19,203 bases of DNA from Oscillospiraceae bacterium (GTDB lineage Bacteria; Bacillota; Clostridia; Oscillospirales; Oscillospiraceae), in NCBI GenBank assembly GCA_016287555.1, contig JAEFAK010000009.1:1-19203 (forward strand), written 5' to 3'. Under the pieces are notes generated by a model. It did no database searches. It saw only the letters and a program-made list of their open reading frames with translations, and was not told the origin of the DNA. How positions within the stretch are numbered: the first letter of the stretch is position 1; the number at the start of each line of letters is the position of its first letter. This document shows, piece by piece, positions 14,151-19,203 of this stretch. Position numbers and translations under genes: made by a program.

Positions 14151-16085
14151 TCAGTCGAGCTGGAAGGCGCCGGTATAGAGGCGGTAGTAGATGCCCTGCT
14201 GCTCGATGAGCTGGTCGTGGTTGCCCTGCTCGACGATGTGGCCGTGGTCGAGGACCATGATGAGGTCGGAGTTCATGACCGTCGAGAGCCTGTGGGCGAT
14301 GACGAAGACCGTCCTGCCGTGCATGAGCTGATCCATGCCGCGCTGGACTATCGTCTCGGTGCGGGTATCGATGGAGCTCGTCGCCTCGTCGAGTATCATG
14401 ACGGGCGGATCGGCGACGGCGGCGCGCGCTATCGCTATGAGCTGGCGCTGGCCCTGGGACAGGCCGGAGCCGTCGCCCTCGAGGACGGTGTCGTACCCCT
14501 CGGGGAGCATCTCGATGAAGCCGTGCGCGTTGGCGAGCTTGGCCGCGGCGACGATCTCCTCGTCGGTCGCGTCGAGGCGGCCGTAGCGGATGTTGTCGCG
14601 GACGGTGCCCGTGAAGAGGTTGACGTCCTGCAGCACTATGCCCAGCGAGCGGCGCAGCGCGCTCTTCTTGATAGCCTTGATGTCGATGCCGTCGTAGGTT
14701 ATGGTGCCGTCCTGGATATCGTAGAACCTGTTTATGAGGTTGGTGATGGTCGTCTTGCCCGCGCCGGTGGCGCCCACGAAGGCGACCTTCTCGCCGCGCT
14801 CGGCGTCGACGGTGACGTCGAAGAGGACCTGCTTGCCCTCGACGTAGCTGAAGTCGACGTCGGTCAGGATGACGTCGCCGAGCAGGCGCTTATAGGTGAA
14901 GCCGCCGTTGCCGTCGGGGATCTTCCACGCCCAGGCGCCGGTGTGCTCCTCGCACTCGACGAACTCGTCGCCCGTGTCCTTCTTGATGTTGACCAGATCG
15001 ATCGTGCCCTCGTCGTCCTCGGGCGTCTCGTCGATGACCTGGAAGAGGCGGTCGGCTCCGGCCATGGCGAGCACGATGTGGTTGACCTGCTCGGAGACCT
15101 GCGAGACGGGCATCGAGAAGTTCCTCGAGAGCTGGAGGAAGGCGATGATCGTGCCTATCGTCATGCCGCCCACGCCGGAAACGGCGAGCGCGCCGCCGAT
15201 GACGGCCAGCACGACGTACTGGATGTTGCCGAGGTTGTTCATGAGAGGCATGACGACGTTGGCGAAGGTGTTCGCGCGCGTCGCGTTGCGGCGGAGCTCC
15301 TGGTTCTTCTCGTCGAAGTCCGCCTTGGCCTTGTCCTCATGGCAGAAGACCTTGACGACCTTCTGGCCGTTGATGGTCTCCTCGATATAGCCGTTGAGCT
15401 CGCCCAGGGAGGCCTGCTGCTTGATGTAGTAGCGGCCGCTCTTGCCGCCGAGCAGCGCCGTGAAGATGAACATCAGCGCTATGAAGAAGCAGACGACGAG
15501 CGTCAGCCAGCCGGAGAGGCGGAGCATGTTCGTAAAGACGATGACTATCGTCACGATGCTCGTCACGAGCTGCGGGATGGACTGGCTTATGAGCTGGCGC
15601 AGCGTCGAGACGTCGTTGGTGAACAGGGACATGATGTTGCCGTAGCCGTGCTGGTCGAAGTACTTGACCGGCAGGGTCTGCAGCTTGTTGAAGACGCGGG
15701 CGCGGACCTTGCGCAGCATGCCCTGGCCGACGGAGATCATCAGCCAGTTGTGCAGGAAGGTGCTCGCCACGCCGACGAGGTAGATAAGGCCCATATAGAG
15801 GATGGCCCGCAGGAGCCTCGCGTAGCCCTCGGCGCTGGCGTTGCCTATCATGGGCTCTATGTAGTCGTCGACGAGCTCCTTGAGGAACATGGACCCGCGC
15901 GTGTTGGCAAGCGAGGAGAGGACCGTCGTTATGCCGACTATGAGCAGGAGGAACCAGTATTCCTTGAAGAGCATGCCCAGCACGCGGCCGAGGGTCTTGA
16001 CGCTCTTCATGGTTATCTTCTCGCGGGGACCGCGCGGGGCGTGCCGCCCGCCGCCCGGGGGCGAATATGCGAAGTTACGCTTCAA
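14151..16085 (-). CDS. ABC exporter subunit with the catalytic ATP-binding motifs
   Basis: 644 residues: six-helix exporter membrane domain (about 40-345), an insert of about 45 residues (355-400), then the ATPase domain. Motifs are Walker A GATGAGKTT (438-446), Q-loop Gln486, signature LSQGQ (542-546, changed from LSGGQ), Walker B ILDE with catalytic Glu567, and H-loop His598. With the neighbour's intact VSGGQ it forms the active ATP site of a heterodimer, the TM287/288 and BmrC/D arrangement. The start is a TTG at 16085, chosen because GGGAGG lies 8 bases upstream and the Pro/Gly-rich N-terminus YSPPGGGRHAPRGPRE is typical of this subfamily; ATG 16010 is the alternative. It overlaps the partner gene by 11 bases. 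Drug, lipid or peptide export is possible. Confidence 0.92.
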   Translation of the reverse strand: MKRNFAYSPPGGGRHAPRGPREKITMKSVKTLGRVLGMLFKEYWFLLLIVGITTVLSSLANTRGSMFLKELVDDYIEPMIGNASAEGYARLLRAILYMGLIYLVGVASTFLHNWLMISVGQGMLRKVRARVFNKLQTLPVKYFDQHGYGNIMSLFTNDVSTLRQLISQSIPQLVTSIVTIVIVFTNMLRLSGWLTLVVCFFIALMFIFTALLGGKSGRYYIKQQASLGELNGYIEETINGQKVVKVFCHEDKAKADFDEKNQELRRNATRANTFANVVMPLMNNLGNIQYVVLAVIGGALAVSGVGGMTIGTIIAFLQLSRNFSMPVSQVSEQVNHIVLAMAGADRLFQVIDETPEDDEGTIDLVNIKKDTGDEFVECEEHTGAWAWKIPDGNGGFTYKRLLGDVILTDVDFSYVEGKQVLFDVTVDAERGEKVAFVGATGAGKTTITNLINRFYDIQDGTITYDGIDIKAIKKSALRRSLGIVLQDVNLFTGTVRDNIRYGRLDATDEEIVAAAKLANAHGFIEMLPEGYDTVLEGDGSGLSQGQRQLIAIARAAVADPPVMILDEATSSIDTRTETIVQRGMDQLMHGRTVFVIAHRLSTVMNSDLIMVLDHGHIVEQGNHDQLIEQQGIYYRLYTGAFQLD

Positions 16086-18084
16086 GACGCTCGCCTCCCT
16101 TCTGCTGGGACCAGTAGACTTCTCTGTATATGTCGCTGGACTTCATCAGCTCGTCGTGGGTGCCGAAGGCCGTCACGCGGCCCTCGTCGAGGACGATGAT
16201 CCTGTCGGAATCCTGGACGGAGGAGATGCGCTGGGCGATGATGAACTTTGTCGTCTCGGGCATGTAATTTTTCAGCCCTGCGCGGATCTTCGCGTCCGTC
16301 TCCGTGTCGACGGCGCTGGTGGAGTCGTCGAGGATGAGTATCTTGGGCTTTTTCAGCAGGGCGCGCGCGATGCATATCCTCTGCTTCTGGCCACCGGATA
16401 CGTTCGTGCCGCTCTGCTCGATGAAGGTGTCGTAGCCGTCGGGCCGCTCGAGGATGAAGCGGTCTGCGTCGGCGATGTGGCAGCAGTGGCGGATCTCCTC
16501 GTCGGTCGCGTCCGGATTGCCCCAGAGGAGGTTCTCGCGTATCGTGCCGGAGAAGAGCTCGTTTTTCTGCAGGACCATGGCGACGGCGCCGCGCAGGGAC
16601 TCGATGTCATAGTCGCGCACGTCCACTCCGCCGACCTCGACCGAGCCGCCGATGACGTCGTAAAGGCGCGGGATGAGGGAAACGAGGCTCGATTTGCTCG
16701 AGCCGGTGCCGCCTATGATGCCAATCGTCTCGCCGCTCTTTATGTCGATGTTGACATGATCGAGGACGGGCTTGTCGCCGTGCTTGCTGTAGGCGAAGAC
16801 GACGTCCTTGAAGGAGACGGAGCCGTCCCTGACCTCCGTGACGGGGTCTTCGGGGTCGGTTATGGTGGGCTCCTCGAGGAGCATCTCGTCGACACGGTCC
16901 ATCGAGGCGCGGGACATCGTCAGCATGACGAATATCTGCGAGAGCATCATGAGGGACATGAGTATCTGCAGAGTGTAGGTCAGCAGCGCCGAGAGCTGGC
17001 CGGTCGACATGGCCGTCTGGCCGGACTCTATGATGAGCTGGGCGCCGAGCCAGCAGACGAGCAGCTTGCTGCCGTACATGCAAAACTGCATCAGCGGGCG
17101 GTTGAAGGCGAGGATACGCTCGGCCTTGCGGAAGCCGTAGAAGATGTCGTCGACGTTCTTGCCGAACTTCTCCTTCTCATAATCCTGACGCACGAAGCTC
17201 TTGACAACGCGCACGCCGCGGACGTTCTCCTGAACGGTGGTGTTCAGGCGGTCGAACATCTTGAAGACCTTTCTAAAGACCGGGCGCGAGTATTTCATTA
17301 TGATGAAAAGGCCGACGCCGAGGATGGGGATCGCGCCGAGGAAGACGTAGCTGAGCTCGGCGTTTATCGAGAAGCTCATCATCAGCGCGAGGATGAGCAT
17401 GACCGGGCAGCGCACGGCGACACGTATGGCCGCCATGAAGGCCATCTGCACGTTGCCGACGTCGGTCGTCAGCCTCGTCACGATGGAGCCGGTCGAGAAT
17501 TTGTCGATGTTAGCGAAGGAGTAGGTCTGCGCCTTGTAGAAGAGGTCGTGGCGCAGGTTGGCCGCGTAGCCGGCGGAGCAGCGCGCGGAGAAGACGCCCG
17601 TCAGCATGCCGAGCCCGAGGCTCACGACCGCGCAGCCCAGCAGGACGAGGCCTATCCTGATGATGAAGGGCATATCCATGTTCTTGATGCCCTGGTCGAT
17701 GAGTATGCCCGTCAGCAGGGGGATGAGCGTATCCATGATGGATTCGAGGATGACGCACAGCGGGGTCAGGTAGACGTACTTCTTGTATTCGCGGAAGGAG
17801 CTCGCCAGACGGCCTATCATCGTGCTGCCGAGGATGGACTCGGAGCCCGTGCGCTCGTTGTACCTGCGGCAGCTCCTTATCGCGATGACTATCGCGAGCA
17901 CGGCTATGACCGCGATGACTACGACGAAGATGATGTTGCCGAGCTGGGCGCCGGCGGAGATGCCGGAGAACAGAGCCGTGAATGGCCTGAACGCGAATTT
18001 GATCCAGCAGAAGATGAGAGCCGCCGCGACGATCAGGCACGCAAACAGTATGCAGAGCTTCGGCCCCTGATTTCTCGGTTTCAT
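16075..18084 (-). CDS. ABC exporter subunit with degenerate ATP-binding motifs
   Basis: 669 residues. The exporter core starts near residue 90; the ATPase motifs are Walker A GGTGSSKSS (458-466), Q-loop Gln506, an intact signature VSGGQ (562-566), Walker B ILILDD with Asp587 in place of the catalytic Glu, and Gln618 (IAQRIS) in place of the H-loop His. These two substitutions mark the non-hydrolysing site of heterodimeric exporters. The first 85 residues add two hydrophobic segments (about 10-30 and 50-70), beyond the usual six-helix domain. The ATG is preceded by GGAGGG at a somewhat long distance. The gene follows marR by 114 bases on the same strand, so it is probably regulated by it, with a hairpin in between. 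Substrate is unknown. Confidence 0.92.
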   Translation of the reverse strand: MKPRNQGPKLCILFACLIVAAALIFCWIKFAFRPFTALFSGISAGAQLGNIIFVVVIAVIAVLAIVIAIRSCRRYNERTGSESILGSTMIGRLASSFREYKKYVYLTPLCVILESIMDTLIPLLTGILIDQGIKNMDMPFIIRIGLVLLGCAVVSLGLGMLTGVFSARCSAGYAANLRHDLFYKAQTYSFANIDKFSTGSIVTRLTTDVGNVQMAFMAAIRVAVRCPVMLILALMMSFSINAELSYVFLGAIPILGVGLFIIMKYSRPVFRKVFKMFDRLNTTVQENVRGVRVVKSFVRQDYEKEKFGKNVDDIFYGFRKAERILAFNRPLMQFCMYGSKLLVCWLGAQLIIESGQTAMSTGQLSALLTYTLQILMSLMMLSQIFVMLTMSRASMDRVDEMLLEEPTITDPEDPVTEVRDGSVSFKDVVFAYSKHGDKPVLDHVNIDIKSGETIGIIGGTGSSKSSLVSLIPRLYDVIGGSVEVGGVDVRDYDIESLRGAVAMVLQKNELFSGTIRENLLWGNPDATDEEIRHCCHIADADRFILERPDGYDTFIEQSGTNVSGGQKQRICIARALLKKPKILILDDSTSAVDTETDAKIRAGLKNYMPETTKFIIAQRISSVQDSDRIIVLDEGRVTAFGTHDELMKSSDIYREVYWSQQKGGERLEA

Positions 18085-18110
18085 CGCGTCACGTCCCTCC
18101 CTTCTTCTTT

Positions 18111-18142
18111 GCGCGCACGGCCCTTTCGGTCCGGCGGCGCGC
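18111..18142 (-). other. Hairpin and promoter-like sequence between marR and the ABC genes
   Basis: GCGCGC arms (18111-18116 with 18137-18142) enclose an imperfect CGGCC/GGTCCG stem. It has no T run, so I do not call it a terminator. Upstream on the minus strand is TTGACAAACGCTT (18163-18151), which shares a 13-base pattern with the promoter at 3949 but has no -10 box at the right distance. RNA stability or differential expression is possible. Confidence 0.35.
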
Positions 18143-18198
18143 GGCGTTAAAAGCGTTTGTCAACGGAAACCACCTCTTACCATATAGAAGATAAATGA

Positions 18199-18645
18199 TT
18201 AACAGATGTTGTTCGCGTTCTCGCCCATCGTCTCGCATACGCGCAGGAAGACGGCCAGATCCTCGGGGGATATGCCGCTGAGGAGCTCCGCCTCCATCTC
18301 GTCCTTCGCCGAGCGGGACATCTCGCAGACCTCGCGCCCCTTCGGCGTAACGACTATGCGCTTCATGCGCGCGTCGGAATCGAGCGATACGCGCGATATG
18401 AGCCCGTTTTTCTCCATGAGCTGAAGGATGCCCGTCGCCGTCGAGCGCTGGATGTTGAAATGCGCCTCGATGTCCCGCTGGAAGACGTCGGTATTCTCGG
18501 CGTTGCGGGCGTTAATGTAGGCGAGGACCCAGTTCTGCGTCGGCGTAAGGCCGAAGCGCTCCTCGAATACGTGCATCCTGCGGCCGACAGCGCGCTTTAT
18601 GCTGTTGTCCAGAGAAGAGATTATAAGACCTGTCAGACGCTGCAC
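18199..18645 (-). CDS. MarR family transcriptional regulator
   Basis: 148 residues, the usual MarR length. The winged helix-turn-helix covers about 35-105: RDIEAHFNIQRSTATGILQL supplies the helix-turn-helix with recognition helix near 67-80, and LDSDARMKRIVVTPKGREV is the wing with the Asp-Arg typical of the family. Flanking helices form the dimer interface. The start is GTG at 18645 with AAAGGGGG 8 bases upstream. It is the first gene of marR-ABC-ABC and has two operator-like sites around its promoter, so autorepression with relief by an exported compound is the likely model. The ligand is unknown. Confidence 0.92.
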   Translation of the reverse strand: MQRLTGLIISSLDNSIKRAVGRRMHVFEERFGLTPTQNWVLAYINARNAENTDVFQRDIEAHFNIQRSTATGILQLMEKNGLISRVSLDSDARMKRIVVTPKGREVCEMSRSAKDEMEAELLSGISPEDLAVFLRVCETMGENANNIC

Positions 18646-18661
18646 GACCTAAGCCCCCTTT

Positions 18662-18746
18662 GAAAGTTGTTAGCAAACGAATAATCAAACGGCTCACTAT
18701 AATTTGTTAGCTTCCTAATAATAAAACGCTTTGCTGACTTTGTCAA
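18662..18746 (-). promoter_or_regulatory. marR promoter with two MarR operator-like sites
   Basis: Minus-strand TTGACA (18746-18741), a 17-base spacer and TATTAT (18723-18718). Immediately downstream is the palindrome TTAGGAAGCTAA (18718-18707), overlapping the -10 by one base. A second site near 18667-18681 shares TTGTTAGC (plus strand 18667-18674 and 18704-18711, 37 bases apart). The first site would block RNA polymerase at the promoter, the second would lie in the 5' leader. Promoter seen directly; MarR binding is inference from gene order. Confidence 0.75.
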
Positions 18747-18786
18747 GTATGTGATCGACCATTTTTTGAGATTTTCCCACATGAGA

Positions 18787-18817
18787 CAAAAATACTCCCC
18801 CGAGGACAGGGGAGTAT
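18787..18817 (-). terminator. Intrinsic terminator of the parB-like gene
   Basis: Stem ATACTCCCC / GGGGAGTAT (18792-18800 with 18809-18817), 8-base loop. On the minus strand it is followed by TTTTTG (from 18792 down to 18787), so it ends transcription from the parB-like gene before the marR promoter. Confidence 0.8.
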
Positions 18818-18872
18818 GGTCGAATTATATGAAATATATAATGTGTATAAGGGCGCCGCGGGACAAGGACGG

Positions 18873-18925
18873 CCCGCTCACCCGCTCTGCGGGAGCTGCC
18901 TCCCGCAAAGGGAGCCTTCGGCGCG
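18873..18925. repeat. Palindromic repeat (copy 3) at the 3' end of the parB-like gene
   Basis: Read on the minus strand it gives GGCTCCCTTTGCGGGAG and then GCAGCTCCCGCAGAGCGGG, a form known to me from dispersed repeats of gut Clostridia. Hairpins are CTCCC/GGGAG (18900-18914) and CCCGC/GCGGG (18881-18893). It overlaps the last 14 codons and stop of the parB-like gene. Confidence 0.6.
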
Positions 18926-19203
18926 CTTTTTTCCTATCCTGACCGTCACGACGATGGCCTCCGGCGTCTCCGAGCGGGAGACCGTCGCGTCCGCTCCGCC
19001 GGAGCGGAGCAGCTCGACCCCGCGCGAGACGGTGTTGTAAAAGAGCCTCACGTCGCGCACGACGACGCGTGGCTTTTTCGGCTTTTTCGGCGCGCAGAGG
19101 GAGGCGACGTAGCTCTCCGCCCGCGCGGCGGTCATGCCCTCGCGCGCCATGGCCTCCAGGGCGGCCGCGCGCCCGGCGTCCCCGTCTATGCGGAGCAGGG
19201 CGC
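18878..19203 (-). CDS. ParB/Noc-type partition protein, C-terminal part (5' end outside window)
   Basis: The minus-strand frame is open from the window end; 107 complete codons and a stop are visible. ALLRIDGDAGRAAALEAMAR is followed by a helix with MTAARAESYVASL, a basic linker KKPKKPR, and RDVRLFYNTVSRGVELL near the end. This matches the C-terminal region of chromosomal ParB/Spo0J/Noc proteins in Clostridia (helical end of the DNA-binding core, linker, dimerisation domain ending in IPKK-like sequence), so the protein probably binds parS-like sites. The family usually ends close to the position of VTVRIGKKR. Here a further tail, AEGSLCGRQLPQSG, is translated from an intergenic palindromic repeat, which also provides the stop codon. 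Confidence 0.75.
   Translation of the reverse strand, partial: ALLRIDGDAGRAAALEAMAREGMTAARAESYVASLCAPKKPKKPRVVVRDVRLFYNTVSRGVELLRSGGADATVSRSETPEAIVVTVRIGKKRAEGSLCGRQLPQSG

Noticed and set aside
14148..18150. Very long plus-strand open frames opposite the ABC genes
   Set aside because: They are antisense to two ABC genes with complete motifs, are rich in Asp/Val/Arg/Ala, and reflect G/C-biased third positions. The same holds for long frames opposite 2678-3883, 4013-5764 and 470-1765.
18141..18163. Internal promoter between marR and the ABC genes
   Set aside because: TTGACA is present at 18163-18158 on the minus strand, but the expected -10 position is GC-rich with no acceptable hexamer.
18751..18942. 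Small plus-strand gene between marR and the parB-like gene
   Set aside because: It spans the minus-strand parB terminator and the repeat, has no ribosome binding site, and its sequence looks like translated repeat.

Overview
The window is GC-rich bacterial chromosome, read as part of an uncultured anaerobic Clostridia-type Firmicute (Oscillospirales/Christensenellales-like gut lineage). The reasons are strong AAGGAGG-type ribosome binding sites with some GTG and TTG starts, near-consensus sigma-A promoters, a ferredoxin-fused aldo-keto reductase, and short GC-rich palindromic intergenic repeats of the kind common in gut Clostridia. The taxonomy is inference. Third positions are strongly G/C, yet ATA is a frequent isoleucine codon. 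Genes are closely packed on both strands. I see no rRNA, tRNA, CRISPR array, transposase or prophage gene.

Plus strand, 1-8850. The 3' end of dapA and complete lysA form the end of a lysine-biosynthesis operon. A promoter then drives a TauE/SafE (TSUP) exporter and an FAD-dependent oxidoreductase, closed by a terminator. Next is a near-perfect promoter, overlapped by a LacI/CcpA-like palindrome, for a protein with UGSC-family architecture that lacks the redox Cys/Sec motif. After a palindromic repeat come an HD-domain hydrolase, a small zincin-like metallopeptidase (ATGA overlap) and a TraX-family membrane protein, then a second repeat and an aldo-keto reductase. A bidirectional terminator ends this part.

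Minus strand, 8864-10883. There is an aldo-keto reductase with a C-terminal 2x[4Fe-4S] domain and, upstream of it, rhamnulose-1-phosphate aldolase (rhaD), each with its own promoter.

Plus strand, 10953-14088. A translationally coupled three-gene operon encodes a duplicated DUF1538 membrane protein and two different PII-like proteins, suggesting a PII-controlled transporter. It is followed by a GNAT acetyltransferase behind a structured leader RNA with mutually exclusive hairpins, one of them a textbook terminator. That leader is the best candidate for an undescribed element.

Minus strand, 14104-19203. A marR - ABC - ABC operon encodes an asymmetric heterodimeric exporter with one degenerate and one catalytic ATP site. 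The marR promoter carries two operator-like sites sharing TTGTTAGC. The window ends in the C-terminal part of a ParB/Noc-type protein whose last residues and stop codon lie in an intergenic repeat.
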